A DNA stretch of 64,000 nucleotides from Hoeflea_A sp040932035 (GTDB lineage Bacteria > Pseudomonadota > Alphaproteobacteria > Rhizobiales > Rhizobiaceae), in the NCBI RefSeq assembly GCF_040932035.1, contig NZ_JBFRBB010000004.1:372001-436000 (forward strand), read 5' to 3'. The notes under the pieces were generated by a model, which saw nothing but the letters and a program-made list of their open reading frames with translations, searched no databases and was not told the DNA's origin. A program made the position numbers and the translations under genes. This document shows, one piece after another, positions 48,652 through 59,099 of this stretch (the first letter of the stretch is position 1; each line of letters opens with the position of its first letter).

Positions 48652-49902
48652 CTAGGCGCTTACGCGACCGGAGATCCTGCGGAAGTGCTCGGACCGTCCG
48701 ATGGTGTAGATCGCTGCCAGCAGACATACTCCGTAGCCGATGGCAAGCAGGAACGGATTGCGGATGCCGAAAACGAGCAATTCGCCGCCGAGAAATGAAT
48801 TCAGTCCCGCCGCCAGCGTCCACACGGCAACCGACACGCCCATGACCCAACCCTGAAGCGTCTCATCCACACTGGCGGAAAACAGCGCAAACATAGCCGG
48901 TGCGCCGATACCGTGGGCAAGACCGAGCGGAACGAATGCCAGATAGGCGATCGTCGTATTCGGTGCGGTAATCAACAGCACGATCGATGCAATCATCGTG
49001 ATCGTCGAGGCGACAAGCATTGCCCTGCGTGACATCCTCTCCTGGAACGGGCCGACGAGAAACGTGCTGGTGACACCGAAGCTCGCGCCGAAGATCAGAA
49101 CCCCTGTACTGGTGCCGGCAGTGTCCATGCCGAAGCGACTCGACAGGTAATTGGTCAGGAAAATATAGGCGGTGATCAGCATCGCCATGTAAAAGAACCA
49201 GAGAACGGTTACGCGCATAACGGTCGGGTGTTTGCCGATGTCGAGAAGCAGGCGGATGATATCGAGCGGGTTGATCCGCAAGGGCAACCGGTTCGGATTT
49301 ACGTCGTGAAAAAACAGAAGGATTGTTGCAGCGGCGAAAAGGTTGAGAGCGCCGCCGATATAAAACGGCAATGACAGGGAGGCATCGCCGCCCAAGAGGT
49401 TCGGATCGGAAAAGACGCCGCCGATCACCGGACCGGCCACCAGCCCAATGCCGGCGCCCGCGACGATGAAGCCCATATTGCGCCCCTTGTCGGCGTCGTC
49501 GCAGCTGACATCGGCCATTGCCGCCTGGGCGATCGATTGCGTTCCGGCCGTAAACCCCGTGATCGCGCGGCTGGCGACCAGCAGGCCGAAACTGTCAATC
49601 GCCAGGGCAACGATTGTCAGCAGGTAACCGCAAAAAGAGCCGGTAAGGCAGATGATGAGGCCTTTCTTGCGGCCGATGCTGTCCGAGATGCGGCTGACAT
49701 AGACCGCTCCGAGAAACCATGTGACAAAAAAGACCCCGATCACCACACCGTAGCTGAACCGTCTGGTCGCCTCGCCGGTCCCTGCCGGCAGAAAACCAAG
49801 GTCCGCCTGCATCAGCAATGTATTGAAAATCGGAAAGGCCAGCCCCTGTCCCATGACGTCGACCAGCACAACGAGCATCAGGCTGAGCTTTGCCAGATTC
49901 AT
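48652..49902 (-). CDS. MFS transporter
   Basis: A 416-residue protein with 12 predicted membrane helices. MFS motifs include VSRISDSIGRKKGLIICL between helices 2 and 3 and GAGIGLVAGPVIGGVF in the helix 5 region, the latter typical of drug-proton antiporters. Substrate unknown. I use ATG 49902 (MNLAKLSLMLVVLVD) because the preceding 35 residues of the open frame are hydrophilic and atypical. It is convergent with the CDF gene. Confidence 0.85.
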   Translation of the reverse strand: MNLAKLSLMLVVLVDVMGQGLAFPIFNTLLMQADLGFLPAGTGEATRRFSYGVVIGVFFVTWFLGAVYVSRISDSIGRKKGLIICLTGSFCGYLLTIVALAIDSFGLLVASRAITGFTAGTQSIAQAAMADVSCDDADKGRNMGFIVAGAGIGLVAGPVIGGVFSDPNLLGGDASLSLPFYIGGALNLFAAATILLFFHDVNPNRLPLRINPLDIIRLLLDIGKHPTVMRVTVLWFFYMAMLITAYIFLTNYLSSRFGMDTAGTSTGVLIFGASFGVTSTFLVGPFQERMSRRAMLVASTITMIASIVLLITAPNTTIAYLAFVPLGLAHGIGAPAMFALFSASVDETLQGWVMGVSVAVWTLAAGLNSFLGGELLVFGIRNPFLLAIGYGVCLLAAIYTIGRSEHFRRISGRVSA

Positions 49903-50157
49903 CGTGGCCCCCAAAGAATTTCTTCCTGCGCCCCATGACGCAGATTCCGCAACGCATACGGGAATCAGCCCGTGCCCTCGCGTAAACCGTAGCACACAAA
50001 TTTGCACATCGGCATAGTGCGGGAATTGGGTTGATTTTGGAGAGCAGTGTTTTCAGGACCGGTGTTGCTTGGCGGTGTCGCGAAAGCGGGCATTGCGGGA
50101 CGAGGCAATTTGCCTCCGCTCACACCGCGGCACCAAACCACAAGCCGGCACCTGCGG

Positions 50158-51351
50158 CTACAATCCGCCCTCGATAGCCCGTAATAGCCGGAAACGTGTC
50201 TTCCCCGTATTGCCGCCCAGCGCAATTACAAATCTTACGAGGCCGTGTTTGGAGGTGACGGCATAGCCCGCCAGAGTGCGGACGCCGGGAATGGTGCCTG
50301 TTTTGTACCGGGAGCCTGCACGGTTCTTGCGAAGCAGATCGGCACTCGGAGCGAAGTGGTGAAGCAGCTTGGCGAGGCCGCGTGCCGTAAATCGGTTTCC
50401 ACGGCTGATGCCGGAGCCCTCTTCGAGCACGATGGCGTCGGCAAGATCATGTTCGGCGAGTATCTCGCCGGCGACCCGGAGTGACTTTTCGAGGCTGACG
50501 GGTGCGCCCAGGCGGTGTGCGCCGATCTCCAGGAAAACCTGGTTTGCAATGTAATTGTTCGATCCAATGAGCATCTGGGTCAGTATTTCGGCGAGATCGC
50601 GGGACTGGCGGTGCACGTAAACCGGCTCCAGGCCTTCAGTCACCGAGCCGGTCGAGATCTTTCCCTTGACGCTGCCGCCTGCCTTCGCGATGAATGCGGC
50701 GAGCAGTTCGCCGGCATATCGGGCGCCCGCGGCAGGATCATCCTGGGGCAGGCTGATACGGCCGCGACCAGCCGGGCCGCGAGCGCGGAACTGGGCGATC
50801 GCCAGGGGCGTGATCGGCGTCTGCTTTTCGGCGGAGCGAACCGTCTTGCCGCGGCGCACGGCGTGGATCGTGTTGAAATTGGCCGCCAGCGCCGAGTTCG
50901 GCGCGTTGTAGGCCTCATTGTCGTTCTCGATGCCCGGGATGCGAAGACTGTCAGGGTAGTAGCTCGTATCGAGCACGATGCCGTTGATCGGCTCGTTGCC
51001 GAACGCTTCGATGAGCCTGGTTGCCAGCAGCGCTAACTCCTCCGAGACTAAAAAAGGGTCGCCGCCCCCGCGCACATAAAGCACCCGGTCCTCGTCGAGG
51101 TAGAAGCGGGTTTCAAATCGGTAGTCGCCTCCCAATACCTCCATTGCAAGCCAGGCCGTGACGATCTTGGCGACGGAAGCAGGGCCAAACGTTTGGTCAG
51201 CGTTATGGGCCACAAGCTCGTTGCCCTTTTCGTCAAGCACAAACACCAGCCCCGACGGTGCGAGGGCCGCTATCTTCTCTTTGACACCGGCCACGGTCTG
51301 AGTGGTAAGCAGAATGAGGGCGCAGGTGGCAGCGAGCAGATAGTTCCACAT
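50158..51351 (-). CDS. D-alanyl-D-alanine carboxypeptidase/endopeptidase (PBP4 family)
   Basis: A 397-residue periplasmic penicillin-binding protein, class C type. A signal peptide opens it (NYLLAATCALILLTTQTVAG). The active-site motifs are SVAK (in FGPASVAKIVTAWLAM), SNN (MLIGSNNYIANQV) and KTG (YKTGTIPGVRTLAGYA). PBP4 enzymes trim peptidoglycan peptides and cut cross-links. ATG 51351 is preferred to GTG 51372. It stands alone, with 158 bases to the DUF3179 gene on the same strand. Confidence 0.88.
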   Translation of the reverse strand: MWNYLLAATCALILLTTQTVAGVKEKIAALAPSGLVFVLDEKGNELVAHNADQTFGPASVAKIVTAWLAMEVLGGDYRFETRFYLDEDRVLYVRGGGDPFLVSEELALLATRLIEAFGNEPINGIVLDTSYYPDSLRIPGIENDNEAYNAPNSALAANFNTIHAVRRGKTVRSAEKQTPITPLAIAQFRARGPAGRGRISLPQDDPAAGARYAGELLAAFIAKAGGSVKGKISTGSVTEGLEPVYVHRQSRDLAEILTQMLIGSNNYIANQVFLEIGAHRLGAPVSLEKSLRVAGEILAEHDLADAIVLEEGSGISRGNRFTARGLAKLLHHFAPSADLLRKNRAGSRYKTGTIPGVRTLAGYAVTSKHGLVRFVIALGGNTGKTRFRLLRAIEGGL

Positions 51352-51531
51352 GGCGTATCCAAATTGGCGCACGGCTTGAAAGACCTACCTTTGCGCTCAT
51401 CAAACTCCAAGTCATTTATGTCGAAGAATAACCGGCTAAACCACTCGGGTGCAACGTCTCCCCGGAGCCATTCGTAGACCTCGGTTCGCGGGTCGAACCT
51501 GCCTCTTGCTCAGATCACGCAATGGGAAGCA

Positions 51532-52920
51532 CTACTCGGGCCAGAGTGCGGTCTCGGGATGGAACTGCGACCAGGCAAACCAGAACGCCTGGTGGCTCCC
51601 TAGATCGGAGCCACCCGCGTCGACTGCGCGAATGCCGCCCGCATCGAGCTCGAGACGGACGTTCTCAAAGGCGATCTCTTCACCCTTCTGGAGAGCGACA
51701 AAGGCCTTGCTACGCTGAAATGCCACCGGCCTGCCGGATGCCGTAATCGCGCCGATGATGTCCTCATGAACTGGTAGCCGCGGGTCAACATCGCCGATCG
51801 GGAATATCGGACCATTAGCATCCCTTCCATTGCGGAAATCGGGATCGCGGCCAAGAGCATAACGCTCTTTGAGTACCGTTGTGTCGGGGTGAGCATTTTT
51901 CCAGCGTCCCCAGTCTGTCGTCACGACGGTCGCTTGTTCAAGCTGCAGGTTCCTTTCGGCAAGCGGTCCGGTGACCGCATTGCCCAGGAACGTGTCGAAA
52001 ACCGAGTATGTGTTGAGATCATACATCACCTTGTTGGACCGAATGAGCAGCCCTGACGTGCGCAGGATCGGCCGTTCGATGCCCTCCGGCAGCTGGTCGG
52101 TGAAATAGGCCTGCGCAGAGCCGCACAACGTACAATAGGGGATCCCCAGATCCCGTCCGCCGAGCGTGTCATTGACCATCTCCCGCACTTCCATGATGCG
52201 CCTCGGATAGGCACGGGACTCACCGTTCACCGTGATCCCGAAGACAATATCGTCATCTTTGAGCCAGCTGGCTTCTTCTGCACCAATCACTTCAGGATTG
52301 TCCGCGGCGGGGATGCAGTTGCAAAGGTCGTCGGTTTTGTCGTGCGCGCGGTTGTCGATCAGCACGCCACCCCAGGACACCATCCGCCAGTCGATATCGC
52401 CTTCAACAAAGATCCTGTCCCAGCCGGGGATGAATCCAGTGAAGATTGCCCGTTTAACGTCCAGATAGCCGGGTGGCGCCGGTATGTCCCAGGCCATGAG
52501 ATGGTCGGTTAGTATTCCCCATGCATTTGGCTTCAGCAGATCTTTGCCCAGCAGTTCGGAAGCGGCGGACGCAAGGATCGCATTCAACTCACGTGAAGAC
52601 GCAAACCGCATCAAGTCGCTGATGATCCAGCCAAGCCGAGGATCTTTTGAAGCGGCGATTTCGATAAGGGCATTGCTTTGATCTTTGCCCCAGGTCGATT
52701 GCGCAATGCTATCGACAAACGCCACTCGAACCGCAGACTGTAAACCCGCAGATAGAGGCCCTTCCGGTACGGAGGGCCGATCGCCAAAGGCCTCGATTAC
52801 ATAGTCCGGCAGCGGTGCGGCATCCTGGGCCCGCAAGTCCTTGGATCCAAGCAGCGAAAGGACCGCCACCAAAGCTGCAGCCAAAACCAATCGGGACTGA
52901 GAGCCACTTGCCACCGTCAT
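51532..52920 (-). CDS. DUF3179 family secreted protein
   Basis: A 462-residue protein with a signal peptide (VLAAALVAVLSLLGSKDLRA). The C-terminal half is the DUF3179 domain. Its signature CTLCGSAQAYF (a CxxC pair) follows a GESRAYPRRIMEVREMVNDTLGG segment, and the end contains KAFWFAWSQFHPET-like text (HQAFWFAWSQFHPET). The N-terminal half is helical and unassigned. Function is unknown. No clear operon partner. Confidence 0.85.
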   Translation of the reverse strand: MTVASGSQSRLVLAAALVAVLSLLGSKDLRAQDAAPLPDYVIEAFGDRPSVPEGPLSAGLQSAVRVAFVDSIAQSTWGKDQSNALIEIAASKDPRLGWIISDLMRFASSRELNAILASAASELLGKDLLKPNAWGILTDHLMAWDIPAPPGYLDVKRAIFTGFIPGWDRIFVEGDIDWRMVSWGGVLIDNRAHDKTDDLCNCIPAADNPEVIGAEEASWLKDDDIVFGITVNGESRAYPRRIMEVREMVNDTLGGRDLGIPYCTLCGSAQAYFTDQLPEGIERPILRTSGLLIRSNKVMYDLNTYSVFDTFLGNAVTGPLAERNLQLEQATVVTTDWGRWKNAHPDTTVLKERYALGRDPDFRNGRDANGPIFPIGDVDPRLPVHEDIIGAITASGRPVAFQRSKAFVALQKGEEIAFENVRLELDAGGIRAVDAGGSDLGSHQAFWFAWSQFHPETALWPE

Positions 52921-53131
52921 ATGAAGAGCCTTTCGTGTACCCGTTCCATTCTCAGGCGCATGTGCCGCGACTTTACGGCCTCAACCTGATGGGCCGCCAA
53001 TCAAAAACGCATCAATGTCCCGTGAGTACCGGCGCCATCTCGATGCTCGGGGACGACCGGTCATCGATTTGCGATACCCGATCAAGGCGAAGTGATTAGG
53101 AGGTGCGGTCAAGTATCGCTATCCAATTCGG

Positions 53132-53509
53132 ATGCGCTTGCCCCTTGTAATCACCTTCATCGTCCCGCTCGTCGTGCCCGCCGCCGCCGATGACCGCGCT
53201 GTCTTCTACGGGACATGGGGCACTGCCAAGCAATGCTCACGCGCGCCGATCAGGACTGGCGGGACAGTCCTGAAGGAACCGTTTGTGATCAGCTCAGGCT
53301 GGCTAAGACAGGGGCGGTTCTGGTGCCGCCTCAACTGGGGTCCGGTGGAGCCTCGCGAGCATGGGTTCTTCACAGGAGCACACGCGCAGTGCGGCGAAGA
53401 TACCGCGCGTGGATACTTCCTGGGTATGATCCTGTCCGGCGATGATCTGACCCTGCGCTGGGGTTTTCCACTGTCAAACGGTCCATTAAGACGCTGCTCA
53501 GGCAGATGA
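53132..53509 (+). CDS. Small secreted protein of unknown function
   Basis: A 125-residue protein with a signal peptide (MRLPLVITFIVPLVVPAAA). The mature part of about 105 residues has FYGTWGTAKQCSRAPI and four cysteines, the pattern of a small disulfide-bonded periplasmic protein. I do not recognise a family. The region 53510-53718 downstream, before mutS, holds no gene that I can see. Confidence 0.6.
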   Translation: MRLPLVITFIVPLVVPAAADDRAVFYGTWGTAKQCSRAPIRTGGTVLKEPFVISSGWLRQGRFWCRLNWGPVEPREHGFFTGAHAQCGEDTARGYFLGMILSGDDLTLRWGFPLSNGPLRRCSGR

Positions 53510-53718
53510 GTTCTTCATCCCGCGCGTCGTTCAACGCGTCATGCATTTCCTGTCCGTTCAATCCGACAGATGCACTTCATTTGTGGGTGTGTGACGCCAG
53601 GTCCCAGCCGACCTCTATGGGGAGCCTGTGGGTGTTTGCACACCACAACCCGATGTCCGTTTGTTCGCATTGCCGTCATTGGCGCGCGGACACTGTATCT
53701 GTTTCCGTCAATCGTCCG

Positions 53719-56427
53719 CTACTTACCGTCTTCCAGCTTCTGCCTCAGCGCATAAAGCGCTTCGAGCGCGTCGCGGGGCGTCATGTCGTCGGGATTGAGC
53801 TCCGAGAGGGCGTCCTCGACTGCGGAAGGCCCGGATTTTGCCGGCGCTTCCTGTCTTATCTCGGCAGAAAACAGCGGCAGATCGTCGATCAGCTGATGGG
53901 CGGGGCTCTTGCGTTCGCCCTCTTCGAGCTGGCTCAGCACATCGCGGGCGCGCGCCACGACGGATTCCGGCAGGCCCGCCAGCCGCGCCACCTGGATTCC
54001 GTAGGAGCGGTCGGCAGCGCCCGGACCGACCTCATGCAGGAAGATCACTTCGCCCTCCCATTCCTTGACCCGCATGGTAGCATTGGCGAGCCGCCCGAGC
54101 TTTTCGGAAAGCACCGTCAGTTCGTGGAAATGGGTAGCAAAAAGACCGCGGCAGCGATTGACCTCGTGCAGATGTTCCACAGCCGCCCAGGCGATTGACA
54201 GGCCGTCGAAGGTCGCGGTGCCCCGGCCGATTTCGTCGAGGATCACCAGCGAACGGTCGCTCGCCTGATTGAGGATCGCCGCCGTTTCCACCATTTCCAC
54301 CATGAAGGTCGAGCGGCCACGGGCAAGATCGTCGGAAGCGCCGACGCGCGAAAACAGCCGGTCGACGACGCCGATATGGGCGCTGCCGGCCGGAACGAAA
54401 GACCCCATCTGCGCCATGATTGCGATCAGCGCATTCTGGCGCAGGAAGGTGGACTTGCCGCCCATATTCGGCCCGGTCAGCAGCCAGATGGCGCCTTCAA
54501 ACGCCTCATTTGCCGGAGAAAGGTCGCAGTCATTGGCGACAAACGGGCCCTCCGACTGCCGGCGCAGCGCCTGTTCGACTACCGGGTGGCGCCCCGCAAC
54601 GATGTGGAATGCCATGGAGGTGTCGACCGTGGGCCGGCAATAACCCTGCTCTTCCGCAAGAACGGCAAGCGCTGCCGAAACATCGAGCACGGCAAGCGCA
54701 TTGGCCGCCAGTGTGATGGCCTCCGCGGCGCCAACGACCGCTGCGGTCATTTCGTCATAGATGCCGAATTCGATCGTCAGGGCGCGATCGGCGGCATTGG
54801 CGATGCGGCTTTCAAGATCGGCAAGCTCGGTTGTGGTGAAGCGCATGGCGTTGGCCATGGTCTGGCGATGGATAAAGCGGGCCTTGGCTTCGTCGCCCTC
54901 GGTCAATGCAGACGCATTGCCGGCAGTCACTTCGATGAAATAGCCGAGAACATTATTATGTTTTATTTTCAGTGATTTGACGCCGGTCTCGTCCGCATAT
55001 TGCGCCTGCAGGCCAGCGATCACCTTGCGCGACTCGTCACGCAGCGCCCGCATCTCGTCGAGCTCGTCATGATAGCCTGCCCGCACGAAACCACCGTCCC
55101 GGCGCATAAGCGGAAGTTCCTCGCCGAGAACCGCGTCGAGCATTTTCGCAAGATCGTCCGGAAGCTGCCTCAGGCTGGCGACCGCCAGGGAGGTTTCAGC
55201 CGGCAGATCGGCGTTGCTGAAGAACTCAATGAGCAGTCCGGCGGTTTCCAGCCCCTGGCGAATAGCGCCGAGATCGCGCGGCCCACCCCGGTTCAGTGCC
55301 AGGCGCGACAGCGCGCGCGGCATATCCGGCGCTGATTTCAGCGTCTCGCGCGCGCTTTCACCGAGCGATGCCTGCGACAGGAACCACGACACCGCGTCGA
55401 GCCTTTCGCCGATGGCGTCCGGATCGGTCAGCGGCGACATAAGCCGTTCGGCCAGCAGCCGTCCGCCGCCGCCGGTGACCGTGCGGTCTATGGCGGCAAG
55501 CAATCCGCCCTTGCGGTCGCCGGAAAGTGTGCGCAGCAGCTCCAGATTGGTGCGCGTCGCCGGGTCGATGAACAGAGTAGAGCCTGCCGTTTCGCGTTCC
55601 GGGCGCCTAAGCGGTGGCCGCTCCGAAAGCTGGGTCTTTTCCACATAGGCGATGGCCGCCGCCGCTGCCGCAAGCTCGGCGCGGGAGAAGGTTCCAAAAC
55701 CGTCAAGGGTCGAAACGTCGAAGAACCGCCTGATGCGTCCTTCTGCGCTGGAACTGTCGAACAGGACCGAAGGCTGCGGCGAAACGATCGTGCCGAGCAT
55801 GTCGAACACCGGCCGCAGTTCCTCGTCATGAAAGACCCGGTCCGAAACGATCAGCTCCTTCGGGTCCACCCGCATGACGTCGGCCGCAAGCCTGCTTGCC
55901 GTCGTTTCGGCCAGGCGGAAGGTGCCGGTGGATATATCGACCCAGGCGAGGGCAAAGCCGCCCTGCGCCATGCCTTTGACCCTGGCCAGAGTCATCAGAT
56001 AATTGGATTCCGACGGCGAGAGCAGTTTTTCTTCCGTCAGCGTTCCGGGCGTGACGAGCCGCACGACGTCGCGCCTGACGACCGACTTGGAGCCGCGCTT
56101 CTTGGCGTCTGCCGGATCCTCTGTCTGCTCGCACACTGCGACCCTGTATCCGTGTGCGATCAGCTTTTGCAGATAGTCGTCGGCTGCGTGCACCGGCACG
56201 CCGCACATCGGTATGTCTTCACCCAGGTGCTGGCCGCGTTTGGTGAGCGTAATACCGAGTGCCTTCGATGCCTCCACGGCATCGCCGAAGAACAGCTCGT
56301 AAAAATCGCCCATGCGATAAAACAGCAGTGAGTCCGGGTTGGCCGCCTTGATCTCGATGAACTGTTCCATCATCGGCGTCGCCGAGGCCCGGCTTTCAGC
56401 CGAGGCGAGTTTTGCGGTGGTCAGCAT
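53719..56427 (-). CDS. mutS: DNA mismatch repair protein MutS
   Basis: A 902-residue mismatch-recognition ATPase. The N-terminal mismatch-binding domain has the Phe-X-Glu motif (LLFYRMGDFYELFF). The C-terminal ABC ATPase has Walker A GPNMGGKSTFLRQ and the signature STFMVEMVE, with Walker B LVILDEIGRGT. Connector and clamp domains lie between. Full length for a rhizobial MutS. mutL is not adjacent. Confidence 0.97.
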   Translation of the reverse strand: MLTTAKLASAESRASATPMMEQFIEIKAANPDSLLFYRMGDFYELFFGDAVEASKALGITLTKRGQHLGEDIPMCGVPVHAADDYLQKLIAHGYRVAVCEQTEDPADAKKRGSKSVVRRDVVRLVTPGTLTEEKLLSPSESNYLMTLARVKGMAQGGFALAWVDISTGTFRLAETTASRLAADVMRVDPKELIVSDRVFHDEELRPVFDMLGTIVSPQPSVLFDSSSAEGRIRRFFDVSTLDGFGTFSRAELAAAAAAIAYVEKTQLSERPPLRRPERETAGSTLFIDPATRTNLELLRTLSGDRKGGLLAAIDRTVTGGGGRLLAERLMSPLTDPDAIGERLDAVSWFLSQASLGESARETLKSAPDMPRALSRLALNRGGPRDLGAIRQGLETAGLLIEFFSNADLPAETSLAVASLRQLPDDLAKMLDAVLGEELPLMRRDGGFVRAGYHDELDEMRALRDESRKVIAGLQAQYADETGVKSLKIKHNNVLGYFIEVTAGNASALTEGDEAKARFIHRQTMANAMRFTTTELADLESRIANAADRALTIEFGIYDEMTAAVVGAAEAITLAANALAVLDVSAALAVLAEEQGYCRPTVDTSMAFHIVAGRHPVVEQALRRQSEGPFVANDCDLSPANEAFEGAIWLLTGPNMGGKSTFLRQNALIAIMAQMGSFVPAGSAHIGVVDRLFSRVGASDDLARGRSTFMVEMVETAAILNQASDRSLVILDEIGRGTATFDGLSIAWAAVEHLHEVNRCRGLFATHFHELTVLSEKLGRLANATMRVKEWEGEVIFLHEVGPGAADRSYGIQVARLAGLPESVVARARDVLSQLEEGERKSPAHQLIDDLPLFSAEIRQEAPAKSGPSAVEDALSELNPDDMTPRDALEALYALRQKLEDGK

Positions 56428-56740
56428 TCATTCCATTCCGGCGGTCATAGTTGCGCTTATATCGATTCATCCGGTCGCGACAATTCCGTATCGTTGTTAT
56501 CCAGTTTTTTATGCCGGAAACCGGCAAAAGGTTGCGTTTATCGCCCATTTTGCCCGGCCGGGCGAAATTGCCCAAGGCCAATTTCCTGGCTTTGCCGGTT
56601 GGCACTTTCAACCAATTCGTTAAGCTGCATCTTCGTTGACGAACTTTACATGGCGCCGCTCGCACCCTAACGGTGCACGGACAGCAAAAACAACAGGGCA
56701 AGCGCCGCGAATGCCGTTCGCCCACAATAGGTTAGGAAAT
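56428..56740. promoter_or_regulatory. Divergent mutS-maeB intergenic region
   Basis: These 313 bases must carry both promoters. A TTTTGCCCGGCCGGGCGAAA inverted repeat (about 56547-56566) is present: TTTTGCCCGG, then CCGGGCGAAA, with one mismatch. It could be an operator or a hairpin in the maeB leader. Nothing else is recognisable. Confidence 0.4.
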
Positions 56741-59026
56741 ATGCCGGGAACCGACAAATCGTCTCAAACAATGTCGACCATTACGGAGCAGGAAGCGCTG
56801 GAATTTCACGCGCGCGGCCGGCCCGGAAAACTGGAAATCAACGCAACAAAGCCAATGGCGACCCAGCGGGATTTGTCGCTTGCCTATTCGCCGGGAGTCG
56901 CAGTGCCCGTCAAGGCGATTGCCGACGACCCTTCCCGTGCCTTCGACTACACGGCACGCGGAAACCTGGTGGGTGTGATCTCCAACGGTACGGCGATTTT
57001 GGGTCTCGGCAATCTCGGAGCGCTGGCATCGAAGCCGGTGATGGAAGGCAAGGCGGTGCTGTTCAAACGCTTTGCCGACGTTGATTCCATCGACCTTGAG
57101 GTTGGCACCGAAGATATCGATGAATTCGTCAACTGCGTGCGCCAGCTCGGACCCTCCTTCGGTGGCATCAATCTTGAGGACATCAAGGCGCCGGACTGTT
57201 TCATCATCGAGCAGCGCTTGCGCGAGGTCATGGATATTCCGGTTTTCCATGACGACCAGCACGGCACCGCCATCATCGCGGTCGCCGGGCTCATCAACGC
57301 GTTGCACCTGACCGGCCGCGACATGAAGACGACCAAACTCGTCTGCAACGGTGCGGGGGCTGCGGCCATTGCTTGTATGGAACTCATCAAATCGATGGGT
57401 TTTGCAGCCGAGAATATCATCCTCTGCGATACCAAGGGCGTGATCCACCAGGGCCGCGAAGAAGGCATGAACCAGTGGAAATCAGCCCATGCGGTCAAGA
57501 CCAAGGCACGGACGCTCGATCAGGCCCTGGACGGTGCGGATGTGTTCTTTGGTCTGTCGGTCAAGGGCGCGCTGACCGAAGACATGGTCCGTTCCATGGC
57601 CAAAAACCCGATCATTTTCGCGATGGCCAATCCGGATCCGGAAATCACGCCCGAGGAAGTCGCCCGTATCCGCGACGACGCAATCATGGCGACCGGCCGC
57701 TCCGACTATCCCAACCAGGTCAACAACGTCCTTGGTTTTCCCTATATTTTCCGCGGCGCGCTGGATGTCAGGGCATCGACCATCAACGACGCGATGAAAA
57801 TAGCCGCGGCGGAAGCGCTTGCGAGCCTTGCGCGCGAAGACGTGCCCGATGAGGTGGCGGCAGCCTATCGCGGCAATCGTCCGCGTTTCGGCCCGCAATA
57901 TATCATCCCGGTTCCCTTCGATCCACGCCTCTTGAGCGACGTGCCGCGCGCCGTGGCGCGCGCAGCGATGGATTCAGGCGTCGCGCAAAGGCCGATCCTA
58001 GACCTTGAGGCCTACGGCCGCGAGCTTTCGGCGCGCCGCGATCCGATCGCCTCGACCCTGCAGCGCATCTACCAGCGCGTCCGCCGCCAGCCGCGGCGGG
58101 TGGTCTTTGCCGAGGGCGAAGAAGAACATGTCATGCGTGCGGCCGTTTCCTATGCGAACCAGCGTCTGGGCACGGCCATTTTGCTCGGTCGGACCGAGCA
58201 GATGGAGCAGATGGCAAAACAGGCGGGCATCGATCTCGAAAAGCCCGAGATCGAACTTGTCAATGCGCGCGTGTCCCGGCGGCTTGAAGCCTATACGGAA
58301 TACCTCTACGCGCGATTGCAGCGCAAAGGTTATCTCTACCGTGACTGCCAGAGGTTGATTAACACCGATCGAAATCATTTCGCCGCCTGCATGGTGGCGC
58401 TGGGCGATGCCGATGCAGTCGTGACCGGTACGACGCGTAACTATTCGACAGCGCTTGACGATGTTCGCCGCTGCATCGACGTTAAACCGGGACACCGGGT
58501 GATCGGCGTGTCGCTGGCCCTGTGCCGTGGGCGCACCGTTCTGGTCGCCGATACCGCCGTGATCGACATGCCTAATTCCGAAGAGCTTGCCGATATCGCC
58601 GAGGAGGCGGCCGGCGTTGCACGGCGGCTCGGCTACGAACCGCGGGTCGCCATGCTCGCCTATTCGACATTCGGGCACCCGCCCGGCGAACGAGCCGAAC
58701 GGGTCAGGGAGGCCGTCAATATTCTCGACAAGCGGCGCGTGGATTTCGAGTATGACGGAGAGATGGCGGCCGACGTGGCGCTCAATGCCGACGTTATGGC
58801 GCAATACCCCTTCTGCCGCCTGTCGGGCACCGCAAACGTGCTGGTTATGCCGGCATTCCACTCGGCTTCCATATCGACCAAGATGCTACAGGAGCTTGGC
58901 GGATCGACGGTCATCGGCCCGCTGCTTGTCGGATTGGACAAGTCGGTTCAGATCGTCTCAATGGGCGCGCGCGATTCCGACATCGTTAATATGGCGGCGC
59001 TTGCCGCCTACAATGTCGGCAGCTAG
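56741..59026 (+). CDS. maeB: NADP-dependent malic enzyme with phosphotransacetylase-like C-terminus
   Basis: A 761-residue protein that converts malate to pyruvate and CO2 with NADP. The malic N-domain has LSLAYSPGVAVPVKAI and the tyrosine/lysine active-site region, and VFHDDQHGTAIIAVAGL binds metal. The NAD(P) domain has VCNGAGAAAIACMEL. The last third (about 435-761) is a phosphate acetyltransferase-like domain (RRVVFAEGEEEH), usually non-catalytic and regulatory. Length matches rhizobial Dme/Tme (about 760-770). ATG 56741 (MPGTDKSSQ) is chosen with TTAGGAAAT in front; 56771 is an alternative. Which cofactor is preferred is inferred from the family. Confidence 0.93.
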   Translation: MPGTDKSSQTMSTITEQEALEFHARGRPGKLEINATKPMATQRDLSLAYSPGVAVPVKAIADDPSRAFDYTARGNLVGVISNGTAILGLGNLGALASKPVMEGKAVLFKRFADVDSIDLEVGTEDIDEFVNCVRQLGPSFGGINLEDIKAPDCFIIEQRLREVMDIPVFHDDQHGTAIIAVAGLINALHLTGRDMKTTKLVCNGAGAAAIACMELIKSMGFAAENIILCDTKGVIHQGREEGMNQWKSAHAVKTKARTLDQALDGADVFFGLSVKGALTEDMVRSMAKNPIIFAMANPDPEITPEEVARIRDDAIMATGRSDYPNQVNNVLGFPYIFRGALDVRASTINDAMKIAAAEALASLAREDVPDEVAAAYRGNRPRFGPQYIIPVPFDPRLLSDVPRAVARAAMDSGVAQRPILDLEAYGRELSARRDPIASTLQRIYQRVRRQPRRVVFAEGEEEHVMRAAVSYANQRLGTAILLGRTEQMEQMAKQAGIDLEKPEIELVNARVSRRLEAYTEYLYARLQRKGYLYRDCQRLINTDRNHFAACMVALGDADAVVTGTTRNYSTALDDVRRCIDVKPGHRVIGVSLALCRGRTVLVADTAVIDMPNSEELADIAEEAAGVARRLGYEPRVAMLAYSTFGHPPGERAERVREAVNILDKRRVDFEYDGEMAADVALNADVMAQYPFCRLSGTANVLVMPAFHSASISTKMLQELGGSTVIGPLLVGLDKSVQIVSMGARDSDIVNMAALAAYNVGS

Positions 59027-59046
59027 CGGTCAAAAGCACTGAAAGA

Positions 59047-59081
59047 AAAAGGCGGGTGCCCTCGGGCACCCGCCTTTTCTG
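59047..59081. terminator. Bidirectional rho-independent terminator
   Basis: AAAAGGCGGGTGCC (59047-59060) and GGCACCCGCCTTTT (59065-59078) pair perfectly around loop CTCG. With A residues on the left and T residues on the right it works for both maeB (+) and olsB (-). Confidence 0.9.
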
Positions 59082-59099
59082 TTCCACTCTAAGTTTGTT

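Noticed and set aside
49965..50225. 86-codon minus-strand ORF between the MFS and carboxypeptidase genes
   Set aside because: No coding character and it overlaps both the carboxypeptidase 3' end and the MFS upstream region.
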